Of a DNA stretch of 64,000 nt, positions 1-10,250 are shown one piece after another (within the stretch, counting starts at the first letter, position 1; the number at the start of each line of letters is the position of its first letter). This DNA comes from Combretum micranthum (Eukaryota; Streptophyta; Magnoliopsida; Myrtales; Combretaceae), in contig JAMXBD010000092.1 in NCBI GenBank assembly GCA_024138025.1, forward strand, positions 620,001-684,000, written 5' to 3'. Made by a program: the position numbers and the translations under genes. The notes under the pieces were generated by a model. The model saw only the letters and a program-made list of their open reading frames with translations. It was not told the origin of the DNA and did no database searches.

Positions 1-113
1 GATAAATTATCTACAACTACTTAATAAAAATATTAAAAACTAATTTCTATTTAATAATTATGTATATATATTAAAGCAACACTTATATTATATTTCTAGT
101 TTAAAAAAATGGA

Positions 114-352
114 ATACAGGCTATTTAAATGAGTTAAGCTCGAACTTAAATTCCAAACTCAATAAAAGCTTGTTAGACTCAATAAAAAGCTCAGCTTAGC
201 TCAAACTCGTTTTATAAACGAGTGGAGCTCCAACCTCAATTTTAGACTCGATAAAAAGCTTAGCTTGAGCTCAAGCTCACTAAATTTTAAACTAGCCGAG
301 TACGATCCTTTAAAAGCTCTACTTGTCTCAGCTCGGCTCATTTGCAGCCCTA
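114..352. mobile_element. Possible short hAT-like MITE remnant
   Basis: The right end reads ...CTCATTTGCAGCCCTA, which reversed (TAGGGCTGCAAATGAG) resembles a plant hAT-type terminal inverted repeat. A degenerate counterpart (CAGGCTATTTAAATGAG) sits near 115-131. The interior is rich in AGCTC/GAGCT words. I could not find a convincing 8 bp target duplication, so the boundaries and the class are tentative. Confidence 0.35.
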
Positions 353-399
353 TATCTACCCTAACCCTTGATTGGAGGGTGAAAATTCAATCTAAATAT

Positions 400-900
400 G
401 GTTATTAGTTTGTCATATTTATTTGTTCATTTGTTTGTTTACATTGTATATGCTTATTTTAATAACTTGTTTGTCATTGCTTGAACAGTATGGAGTGAGG
501 ATATACTTACTCAACTAAATGTAGCTGACTCCCCAATAGTTTGTTTTTATAGATAAGTTGAAAACTGGGAAGAGACATGATTTGAGTATAGAGCGCACCA
601 AGGATCAAGCTTCACAAGATAAGTAGATGATTAGAAATTTCTAACGAATAAACCTAGTTGAGAGATAAAACTTAAAATGTAGTCTTCTTTCTTAACTACA
701 TTCAGTTGATATTTTTGTTAAACCTAGATTTATCTTAATTTGTCATTTGATAGGATATTCGATTCTATGTGGTCCTTGTAATATGTGTAAGTTTCGATAC
801 ATAAGAAATTATTTTCATAATAATTAAACATATATATATAATACAATGAGATTATTAATTAACTAGAATTTTGTAAACTCTTACTTGTTAGGTTATAGGG
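400..900 (+). repeat. Possible LTR-derived remnant upstream of LecRK copy 1
   Basis: Around 505-560 there is a block (ACTCAACTAAATGTAG, then CCCCAATAGTTTG) that resembles the conserved block near the 3' end of the large gypsy LTRs elsewhere in the window (6325-6360 and 17825-17870). Around 770-800 a run like the downstream LTR text (CCTTGTAATATG) follows. No termini or coding sequence are visible. This may be an old LTR fragment forming the upstream flank of the receptor kinase; resemblance was judged by eye only. Confidence 0.25.
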
Positions 901-1001
901 AAATTCTACTAGGCCCCTCTAGGGTCACGACACTTGTCTCCGAAGATTGCTGAGTACAAACCACTTTGTACGACAGCAAACTCATTGGGAATTTGTGAAA
1001 T

Positions 1002-2938
1002 ATGTATCAAGTGTTTACAAAGTCGATTTTGTTCCTACAACTGCAAGTAATGATTCCTCTTATCTTCTTCTATGTCGTCTCACTATCAAATGCTCTTTCC
1101 TTCAACTATTCTACTTCCACTGGTAGTTATGATAGCATAACTCTCAAGAATGAGAGAACATCGGTCATAAATAGCCGGGGAAAGATTCAATACACTCTCA
1201 GAGCCACGTACTCCGAGCCGTTGCACCTTTGGGACAAAGGCTCTGGCCAACTCTCAGGTTTCAACACTTATTTCGCTTTCACTCTGAACACTCAAAACCA
1301 AACAAACTATGCAGATGGGATGACGTTTTTCCTTGCACCAAACGGTTCCAGGATTCCTGACAACATAACTAAAGGAGGAGCTTTTGGCCTGACAAGTGAT
1401 GAAAAGGTTTTAAACTCAAGTGACAGCCCTTTTGTTGCCGTGGAATTCGATGTGAACAGCAATGCATGGGATCCTCCAGGTACGCATGTCGGTGTTGATA
1501 TTAACTCTATGAGGTCTGTTGCAAATGCATCATGGTTGAGGTCTGTTACTAATGAAGTTTGGATCACTTACAACTCGACATCATATAACTTATCGGTTGA
1601 ATTTCGTGGCTATAAAAATGAAACACAAGAAACTCGGTATCTCAGTTACGAGGTTGATTTGAGGTTGTGGCTACCGCAATGGGTCACTTTTGGTTTCACT
1701 GCATCAATTGCCTTGGTTCCTATGTTAACATTGGTTCTTGGAGTTTTGGTTCAAACCCGATGATTGCTACCAAAACCGCAAAAAGCCACCGGGAAAATAA
1801 AATGGGAAAAGTGGTAGGAGCAATAGCTGGTGGATGCCTTTCGGTAATTGGCTTGGCAATAACTTGGTTCTTTTTGTGGAGGAAGAACAGAAGAGATAGG
1901 GAGCGTGAGGATTTGTTTCATCAATATATTGGCCGAGAGTTTTCCACCGGAACAGGACCGAAGAAATTCTTGTATGGAGATTTGTCAAAAGCAACAAATA
2001 ACTTCAAGCCTGGACAAAAGCTTGGAGAGGGGGGATTTGGTGGTGTTTACAGTGGATTTCTGAAAGACACAAACAGATATATCGCAGTTAAGAGGATATC
2101 AAGCTATTCAGAGCAAGGAATGAAAGAATACGCATCAGAGATAAAGACAATCAGTCGGTTAAGACACCGCAATTTAGTGGTGCTTCTCGGCTGGTGTCAT
2201 GAAAAACGAGAGTTGTTGCTTGTGTATGAGTTCTTGCCGAATCGAAGTTTAGATTTTCATCTGTTCAAAGTGCAACACTTGTTACCATGGGAAAAAAGAT
2301 ATAGAATAGCTCAGGGGTCGGCATCTGCATTGTTATATCTGCAAGAGGAGTGGGAGCAATGCGTGTTGCACAGAGACATAAAATCAAGCAATATCATGCT
2401 TGATTCCGAATTTAATGCAAAACTTGGTGATTTTGGGCTGGCAAGACTAGTGGACCATGCAAAAGGAGCACGAACAACAATTTTGGCAGGGACAAAAGGC
2501 TACATTGCCCCTGAGTGTGCTACAACTTTTAGAGCAACAAAAAAGTCAGATATATACAGCTTCGGAATAGTATCCTTGGAGATTGCTTGTGGAAGAAGAG
2601 CAATAGACCTTTCAGCAGAGGAGGATCGTATTGTATTGGTTGAATGGATAAGGGAGCTTCATGGAAAGGGAAAGATCCTACAAGCAGCGGATCCAAAACT
2701 GCTTGAAGAATTTGATGAGCATCAGATGATGCGCTTGCTGATTGTGGGGCTCTGGTGTGCACATCCCGAGAGCCGTCTCAGGCCTTCCATGAAGCAAGTA
2801 TTTAGCATACTTGATTTTGATGCCCCGTTGCCTGATTTCCCTCCTAAATTCCTCACAACAACCTATTACCAACCATCCGTGAGATTTGCTCAATTGCACT
2901 CAATTTCATCCACGGAAGTCTCGGAGGCAGCTCAATAA
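1002..2938 (+). pseudogene. L-type lectin-domain receptor kinase, copy 1, frameshifted
   Basis: Intact members of this family are plasma-membrane receptor kinases with an extracellular legume-lectin domain, one transmembrane helix and a cytoplasmic Ser/Thr kinase. The first frame (1002-1763, 253 codons) gives a hydrophobic signal peptide ending near SLSNA, then a lectin domain beginning LSFNYSTSTGSY and containing VEFDVNSNAWDPPGTHVGVD, the region of the metal-binding Asp/Asn residues. The second frame, to 2938, gives the membrane helix (about VVGAIAGGCLSVIGLAITWF), the glycine loop GEGGFGGVYSG, AVKR, HRDIKSSN, DFGLA and APE, so the kinase half is complete. The frames are joined by a net 1 bp deletion near 1711-1713, judged against copy 2. 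It sits in a roughly 30 bp patch that is unusually diverged. Full-length translation is not possible from this sequence. Alternatives are two separate products or an assembly error. Confidence 0.88.
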
Positions 2939-3016
2939 ATCACGCCAATACTACAGTGTTCTTCCATGATTCCTCCTGATTAGCAGCTTTTCTTTCTTTT
3001 TTTTTTTTTTTTTTTC
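2939..3016 (+). other. 3' UTR of LecRK copy 1 with poly-T tract
   Basis: The sequence after the stop codon matches the 3' flank of LecRK copy 2 (CACGCCAATACTACA...TTCTTCCATGA) up to a long T run at about 2995-3016. The match ends there, where retrotransposon LTR sequence begins, so an insertion seems to have landed at or next to the T tract. Confidence 0.6.
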
Positions 3017-3526
3017 TTTCTTTAATATATATGCAAGTCCAGAAAGTGAATATTAGAATAACATCAAAATCCATGGAATCATGCACGATTGTTGGAAGAT
3101 GAACTTCTATATGTCTATTAATTTTGAGAATGCCCAGACAAATAGGCATCAAAATTCAAAAACTCAATAAGAGTGCAAATTTTAGAAAAAGAATAATTAT
3201 TGCAATCTGATGATTCACACACAAATACCAAAAAGCAATCTTTCATCAACCTATTGATTCCATAGAATACCAAAAGAGATATGAGAGACAAAAATATTTT
3301 TTTATTCCATCATAATTCTTTGTCTCAACATTTACAAGTCTAATCTAGTCTAGTCTATTTATAACATTAAAATGAAATCTAATTAAATGACTTCATATAA
3401 ATAAAATGATATTAACACTATTAGAAAAGATTATGCTCCTGTTGCATTAACATGAATCCTATTAGATCTAGAAAAAGAAATTGTAATATTCCTAAAATAA
3501 TAATATGTTCTTCATGTCCTACATCA
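3017..3526 (-). repeat. LTR of minus-strand Ty3/gypsy element, copy a
   Basis: This roughly 510 bp block is clearly related to 3626-4143, for example GAATCATGCACGATTG at 3075 and 3684, and AAATAATAATAT near the right end. On the minus strand it starts TGATGTAGGACATG, directly after a purine-rich tract (TTGAGGAAGG). The left boundary near 3017 is set by alignment to the other LTR and is approximate. Confidence 0.7.
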
Positions 3527-3625
3527 CCTTCCTCAAGGTAGACAAAATTCTCTCTCGAATTTTCATCATCGGCTTGCCTTCATGGTGTGATGATATCCCA
3601 AGACGGATGTCGACTCTGTACCAAC
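3527..3625 (-). mobile_element. 99 bp residual internal segment between two LTRs (PBS + PPT)
   Basis: Only 99 bp separate the two LTRs. On the minus strand the segment opens with GTTGGTACAGAGT (3613-3625), one base short of the usual tRNA-iMet primer-binding site (TTGGTATCAGAG). It closes with a purine-rich tract at 3527-3540. The whole coding interior is missing, which points to a large internal deletion that kept just the priming signals. Confidence 0.6.
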
Positions 3626-4143
3626 TGACGTAGCAGAATTCTACAAATATCTGAAAAGTGACGATTGATAAAATCTAAACCATTGAATCATGCACGATTG
3701 CTGGAAGACAATCTTCTCTATGTCTGTTGATTCTAAGAATACATAGACAAATAGGAATCAAAATTTGAAAACTCCATAAGAGTGCGAATTTTGGAAAAAT
3801 GATAAGCATTGCAATTTGTTGATTTAGGCACAAATACCAGATAACAATTTTTTATCAACTTGTAGATTCCATAGAATACCAGAAGATATAGGAGAGACAA
3901 AAATATATTTCTATTCCATTAGAAATATTTATCTCAACATTTATAAGTCTAGTCTATTTATAGAATTGAAATGGAATTTAATTAAATGACTTGATATAAA
4001 TAAAATGACATTAATCCTATTAAAAAGATACTACTGTTGTTAAAATAACATTTATTCTATTAAATGTAGAAAAACAAATTGCAATCTTTCTAAAATAATA
4101 ATATTTTCTTTTATGGTTGCACTTTGTTATGCACCTCGCATCA
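3626..4143 (-). repeat. LTR of minus-strand Ty3/gypsy element, copy b
   Basis: 518 bp. On the minus strand it starts TGATGCGAGG immediately after the polypurine tract CATGGGGAGAA (plus coordinates 4144-4154), and it ends TGCTACGTCA next to the primer-binding site at 3613-3625. It is therefore both the 3' LTR of the gag-protease remnant at 4144-5255 and, by position, the 5' LTR relative to the 99 bp internal stub. Confidence 0.7.
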
Positions 4144-5255
4144 TTCTCCCCATGTTGGACAAAATGCGCCATCGAATTCTTGTCTTATGGACTATCTTCA
4201 ATGTAAGGAATGAGATGTTTCACATTAAATATACCATCAGTTCAAAAGTGGTCGAGTTGTTTCAATTTGTATGCAATAGAGTTGATCTTCTCAATTACCT
4301 CAACTGGTCTAATTACTCTTCCCTCCATTTCATATCAATACTCTCTTTGGTTACCTTCTTTCCTACCATGTTCAAAACAACAATTGAATCCTACAGCTCT
4401 TCTTCAAATTCGGCAAAAGACAGCATGCTACTACAACCACTTTGATTCATACTTTTGGACTCAACAGGCCCTTTATTAGCAATCAACACAATTTTTACTC
4501 TCTTATGCACAAATTTATAAGTATTAGCTCTACCATCATGCATCACATTCCTATCATATTGTCACGGCCTCCTAATGGCAAGTATTCATTGCAACTACAT
4601 CACACCATACAAAATCTTTATATACAGAAGCTATGGAAAATGAAACCAACACCCATTTAGAAAGAGTTACCTCACTCCTTTTCTTTATCCAGGCCAGTTT
4701 GTACGACTTAGAGTATGACTTAGGTTTAATGCCTAATTTCTGTACTGCCTTTGTTGATATGATGTTCTCATGGCTATCATAATCTACTATGAACTACACA
4801 CTTGCCTTAAATTGTGTAGGTATACCAAAAGATGCTTGTTCTCAACCAATTCCTCAAAGCTTTAGGAGTCATATAGGACTTCCTCACCACTAAAGTCTCC
4901 TTTCTATGCCGGTTAGAATCTCTTCTTCAACAAATTATGTATTAAAAACTAGGCTTCCATCACCAATAACCTAAAAACAGCCTCATCCCCCTCTTCTTTA
5001 TCATCAAAACAGGGTTTTCATGAGAGCAAAGTGCTTTTTTTTTTTTTTTTTTGCACTCAACTATCGATGGCTACTCTCACCACACTTGAAGCATTTGATC
5101 CCACTAGTGCTAACACATTAGTATTAGGTTTATTAACGTGACCATAGTTGTTGTTATTGGGCCTCCACATCCAGCATGGTTCACCTCACCGCTACTACTA
5201 CCGCCCCTACTACCGCCCCTACTACCGAATATTCCACTACTAGCCATACTACTTC
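4144..5255 (-). pseudogene. Ty3/gypsy gag zinc knuckle and protease remnant
   Basis: Translated on the minus strand in shifting frames, this gives a CCHC zinc knuckle (KCFKCGESSHR, about 5060-5095), followed at lower coordinates by text typical of the gypsy protease-to-RT linker: a stretch like STKAVQKLGIKPKSY, then LVSFSI-like residues, then GRPWQYDRNVMHDGRANTY near 4530-4590. Many stops and frameshifts interrupt it, and reverse transcriptase, RNase H and integrase are absent before the LTR at 4143. It is a decayed, internally deleted gypsy element whose upstream LTR is missing. The gene family is recognised from conserved words only; the subfamily cannot be assigned. Confidence 0.68.
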
Positions 5256-6813
5256 TCATCTCATGGCATTCATGTTAGGAAATCATTCATATTGCATGTA
5301 TAGCCAATTTATATAGTAGGAACATTACAAACTCTTACAAAACTATTTTTCGGAAATTGAAATTGTTGCTGCTCTAATCTGATCCTACCTTTTTGAAGCT
5401 TCAGTGTTTTCAAAACTAAAATATAATATTATAATTAGGTAGATCTCTCGAAGTAGATAGAAATCAATATATAATTTGCGAGATTCCAAGTTAAAATGAC
5501 CAAGTTATGGCCGTTTTAAGTTGGAATTCCCGCTTAGGACGCGAATTACGAATTTGATAGTTCGTATAAAATCGTTTAGATTAGTTTAAGTTGAAATACT
5601 TATTAGAGTATTTCTTTTTTTAGGTGATCCTGAAATCGACGATTCCCTGCCACCGAATTATTATTACTAGAAGACCGGTGATCCAATGGCCGAGTGAGTT
5701 TCTCCTTATTTTATTACCTTGTTTGTGCTTGTAGTTAGTCGCATTAGAATTATAGGAATAAGATAAAAATCGATATGAATGAGGATGGGATATATGATGA
5801 GGCTGTGATGAATGTATGCCAAAGAATACTAAAGCATATTGAAACCACGATTTGATTGGATAACTGCATCGTTCATATTATTTTTGTTATGTGTATGATA
5901 TTGGCTGGTCACTCTAAAGAATGTATAAATATTTTGACCTAAGCAAAAAGTAAATTGATCATGCATCGCATCGAACATATGGCATTTGGTAGCATGCTAC
6001 TCCTACGCAGGTCGATCGGTATGATCCGTTGATGCCTCGTTTGGATAACGAGCCCGGTGCCAGAGCTCATTCAGGGGTACTAAGGCGCATGTGGATGCAT
6101 TCTTGGATGAGCCTAGCCGAGTCGAGTGCTAAGAGCCGAGGGCTTGGGGACTAGATGCAGTCGTGTAGACTCAATACCATTCCTAACCCAAGATACGGAG
6201 GGCATAAATCCGTTCTGTGTGTAGGTTCCGGATACCCATACATAATTGTTTGCACATGTGTTTGTTCATGCATAGCATACGGTTGATAATAACTTGTTTG
6301 TTATGGTACGGAATTAAGAGAATTCTCACTAAGCTAGTGTAGTTTATACCCCAATAGTTGTTTAAATGAACAGGTTATCTCAAGAATGCAAAGTGGGGAT
6401 CGAATTGGTTGGAGCCGGGAATGACTTCGGGAGTTCGACAAAGAATAAGAATGTTTGAAGTTATCTGCTAGTTTTATGATCTACCTTGTAATATATTTTA
6501 TATATATATTATATATATTTTATGTAGGGAAGTCTGTGGACGAATGTATTGGAGTTGAATGATTTGTATTTTGAAGTGTAGTGATCGTATATGAAGTGTA
6601 TGATTTGTATCTGAAGTATAGTAAATTTGTATTTCCTTTACATTGTTACTCAATTGTATCAACATAAAATGTATCATTCCGATGTGTCTCCTTTATGTGT
6701 TAGACGCCTTGTACATAGTATGGAAGCCTTCGCGTGACTGAGGTGGTCATTCTTAGGCTTTAATATTGTGTACGGCGGACTGCCACGTTTAGGGTACCCT
6801 TCGGGGCGTGACA
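5256..6813 (+). repeat. 5' LTR (truncated) of gag-only Ty3/gypsy-like element A
   Basis: This 1.56 kb segment matches 13546-13695 plus 16913-18310 almost base for base, with only occasional differences. It ends CGGGGCGTGACA and is followed by a primer-binding site. Only the 3' third of the LTR is present: the homologous 3.3 kb found at the start of the 3' LTR (10251-13545) is missing here, so the left edge at about 5256 is a truncation rather than a true LTR end. Confidence 0.85.
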
Positions 6814-6820
6814 GTTTAGT

Positions 6821-6832
6821 TGGTATCAGAGC
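6821..6832 (+). other. Primer-binding site (tRNA-iMet) of element A
   Basis: TGGTATCAGAGC lies 7 bp after the LTR end GTGACA. It is the canonical complement of the 3' end of initiator methionine tRNA used by plant LTR retrotransposons for minus-strand priming. Confidence 0.88.
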
Positions 6833-7335
6833 GACAAGGTTTTGGGAATTAGGTGGAAAGACTTTAGGAGAATAGAATGTTAAGATACGATCTTAGAATG
6901 ATAGATAAGTGTTAGATAACCCTTAAGTAAAGAAGAACTAGATTTAGCTGCTGACCTTAAGATGTGATTTTCGATTGTTAAGGATTTGAATTCCTATCTT
7001 GGAGACTTTTGGAGACAAGAAATAGACATATGAGGAAGGAAGATTGAAATTATTTGATGGGACGATCGAATCTATTCTAGCAACTGCAAAATAGGAGTAA
7101 GTGACCTTACCCGACTTTAGTTCAAGCCGATAATGGAGATGCTAGATTCCCCTTTGACCTATAAGACCACTAGGTGGGAAGGATTAATTGCGTGCTTTCA
7201 CCGTTTTTCTAAATAAACAAGTTTAAAGAAAATAAAAGTTATAACTCTTTTTCTAAACCATAAGCAACTTGTGAGTAGTATAATTAGGCTAATGTGACCG
7301 TTTCGTCTTGTTTCTAGGAGACTACCTGAGGAGAA

Positions 7336-7745
7336 ATGCAACAGTCGACTAACCTTCCCGATGAACAACAAGTGAGAGACACTCCACCACCACAAGATCC
7401 AATGCAACAAGTCATAGACCTTCTAGGGTGTTTGGTGGATACACAAAAGCTCCTCTTACAACAAGTGCTTATTAGGAATGTGCCGGTTCAGGTGGAAGGA
7501 CCCCACCAAGTGACAATGCAAGGAATTGAGACTCCTTCTGTTATGGCTAGTCCAAGCTCCAAAGTCAGAAGGTATAAGACAACTAGCCTAACAGTTAAGA
7601 ATGAACCTTTTAAGGCGTAAGATCATTGTTGGAAGTGCAAGGAAAGTCATTATCTAAGACAGTGTCCACAGCTGAAGCAAGTGTTACCTCTGTGGAGATC
7701 CCGAGCATAAGATTATGGACTGTCCAAGAAAGAAACCCTAAAGTG
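7336..7745 (+). pseudogene. Element A gag-like fragment 1 with zinc knuckles
   Basis: The reading frame 7336-7620 (94 codons) encodes a Gln/Pro-rich N-terminal stretch (MQQSTNLPDEQQ...). It hits a stop just before knuckle-like sequence CWKCKESHYLRQCP. In another frame a second knuckle, CYLCGDPEHKIMDCP, follows at about 7685-7735. The same pair of motifs recurs at 9070-9180, so the knuckle module is present twice. The central capsid-like region is absent here. It is a broken, partly duplicated gag segment. Confidence 0.6.
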
Positions 7746-8231
7746 CTTCATTGAAACAGCCGGGACGGGCGAGTAAATGCCCCCAAAGAATTAACAAGTG
7801 GATAGCTGTCCTTGCTTGGAAGAAGTCAGTCTCCTAGAAATATCAATAGATCTTTGTTGTGTTAGGAGAAAACTTTTTGAAAAGAACAAAAATGTTTTGA
7901 AAATGTAAATCAATGTTGTGTTTATCATCTAGTTCATGAATTAATTCAATGTATTTTACATCCTTTCTTTGAACTTTTGTAATGGAAGATTTACATCTTC
8001 TCTTGAATTCATGTATTTCGTTTTGATATTATGAAGTTTTATTATGATTTTGTTTAGTAGTGGAATTTCAATATTTCTTATATATGTTTTTATTTCGCAA
8101 TTCCGTGTTCTATATTTCCGATAAGCTTCCTTAAATTCTTTTAACGCTTTAAGACGTAATAAAAGATTTAGAATTCTCACCGAGCTTAATAAAATTGTAG
8201 GAGATATACCCAACCACAACAAGAACCCGTC

Positions 8232-9477
8232 ATGACTCCTTTAGGACCCGAGAACCAAGCGATACCTGAACCACCTAATCAAGAGGGAAATGCCTCAATA
8301 GAGATTGAACGGCTTACTAGTCAGATAAGAAGCTACATGCAACAGACTCAAGTCAGTTCAACGTCTACACCTGTGAGATATGAGCAAGAAACGACGCAAG
8401 ATGAACCCCCATCACCTCAATACCACCAAAGTCTCTTACCATGCTTCATAAAGTGTAACCAGTATTTCGACGGAGTTTTGGAAAACCAGATGAGGCAGAG
8501 GATTGGTTGGCACATATTGAGAGGTCCTTTAATGCTTTTGAAGTACCACACCGTCTGAGAGTCAATTATGGAACCTATATGCTCCGCTTACATGCCCGAG
8601 TATGGTGGGAATCTAAGGAAAGAGAGTTGACGCCTCCAGTTACATGGGAGATGTTTAAATATGAGTTTTTGGATAAATATTTCCCCATGAGCTTAAGAGT
8701 CCAGTACAGTGCAGATTTCCTCAATATCTCACAAGGAGATCGTAGTGTGGAACAGTATGAAACCGAGTTCAGTAGATTGTTGCAATATGCTCCGGAATCA
8801 TATAAACAAAGTGAGGAACTCAAAAGACAAGTGTTTCTGAATGGTTTAAAGAAGATCTTCGGACTCGATTGGAGGAATTTGATATCAGGAGTTATCAAGG
8901 ATTGCTAGAAAGAGCACGGATAATAGAAAATGCTCAAAGGAGGAGGCAAGAAAGAAGTAATAAGGAAATGGAGTTCTATGTTGCAATGACCCCGAGTCAA
9001 AATGTCAGAACACTTCCCTTGGATGATGACCCAAACAAGGAAGAAGACATAATATTGGATAAGCTACAATGTTGGAAATGTAAGGGAAGCATTACCCTAT
9101 ACGGTGTCCACGACTTCAATCCAAGTGTTACCTCTGTGGGGACCCCAGTCACAAAGTTGAGAAGTGTCCCAAAAAGACAACCAACATGCTTTCTTTGCTC
9201 AAAAACGGGACATTTAGCTAAAACATGCCCTGAACGGGATAACTTGCGTGTTGCTTCGCTGGATCAACCAAGAAGAGGAAGAGATGTAATAGGAAAAAGC
9301 AACAAAGGAAAAAGGAATCGAGGTTCTTCAAGAACAACTACATCCGGAAATCAGTCCACAACCCTCACACATATGGAGTGTATGAAGAAGCTAGTGATGA
9401 GGAGCTGGAGTCCTTTGCCATGGAAGGAAGCGAGGATCAAATATGCAACTCGTATCAGGTTAGCGCTATACCCTTAG
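8232..9477 (+). pseudogene. Element A gag polyprotein with three zinc knuckles, frameshifted
   Basis: Three overlapping frames (8232-8558, 8507-8908, 8869-9477) together make one gag. The first is a Gln/Pro-rich N-terminus. The second is the retrotransposon capsid region, with LHARVWWESKERE, VTWEMFKYEFLDKYFP and RSVEQYETEFSRLL, matching the Ty3/gypsy gag family. The third is a basic region with zinc knuckles: CWKCKG (9070), CYLCGDPSHKVEKCP in an alternate frame (about 9130-9175) and CFLCSKTGHLAKTCP (about 9190-9235). At least two frameshifts break it. No protease, reverse transcriptase or integrase follows before the 3' LTR at 10251, so the element could only have moved using another element's enzymes. 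Confidence 0.78.
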
Positions 9478-10250
9478 ATACCGCATATTCTTTCCTGTCA
9501 ATAGAATCAAAGAGATAGGTTGTTAGAAATACCCTTGGATTAAATGGCTAGACTAAAAATAGGAAAGCCCGAGACCATTAAAAGCTAGAATGAGCCAATG
9601 ATGGAAACTAAAACAAAACTCGATTAATTTAACGAATTCCAAGATCCTCATACAACTTCTTGTAAATAAAGAACTTTGAAAGATCGAAATCTATGACGAT
9701 CGTTACACAAAAGTTAAAATTTCAGTAATCTCAATTACCAAACTCCATAAGATCTTCACAAGTAATAATTATACAATAAAGCAATGAGATCTCTTGATTT
9801 CAATCCCATCAAGATGATCACGATGATAAGAATTTAAAACGATGATGACCATATTGTTTAAGGAAATATAAATCATAAAGCACAATATTGTATATACAGC
9901 TACATAAGAATGGAGAAGCGAATCCACAACCTTCGTTGGTCAAGTAATCGAGTCATGAAAGGTCGTGTTGTCATGAGTCGTCTAGTGTCGGTCGAGTCGA
10001 GTCGTCTGTGGTCTCGAGTCAAGTCCGTGTCGTTTTCCAAAAGAGTCGTGTAAGTGAAGGTTGGAATCGCTAAGCCAAATCTTATAATTTGTATGTGCTA
10101 TATTTCGTAAAATTCTATCATGCGAATTTAAAATGATACAAACCAAAGCACAAACCGGTGCTAGAAATATAACTCAAAATTCACAATCTTTTCTCGAAAA
10201 CGATATACGTAACAAGTTTTGCGGACAAAACTTTCTTAAGGTGGGGAGGA
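9478..10250 (+). other. Non-coding 3' internal region and polypurine tract of element A
   Basis: No open reading frame of note. It includes a cluster of GAGTCG/GTCGAGTC words at about 9945-10045, and it ends with AAGGTGGGGAGGA (10238-10250), the polypurine tract that primes plus-strand synthesis, directly followed by the LTR start TGTAAGCCCC. Confidence 0.65.

Noticed and set aside
1307..1567. Minus-strand open frame inside LecRK copy 1
   Set aside because: Shadow of the lectin-domain coding frame; no domain of its own.
4113..4660. Three plus-strand open frames
   Set aside because: The minus strand here encodes recognisable gypsy protease-linker text; the plus frames have no domain.
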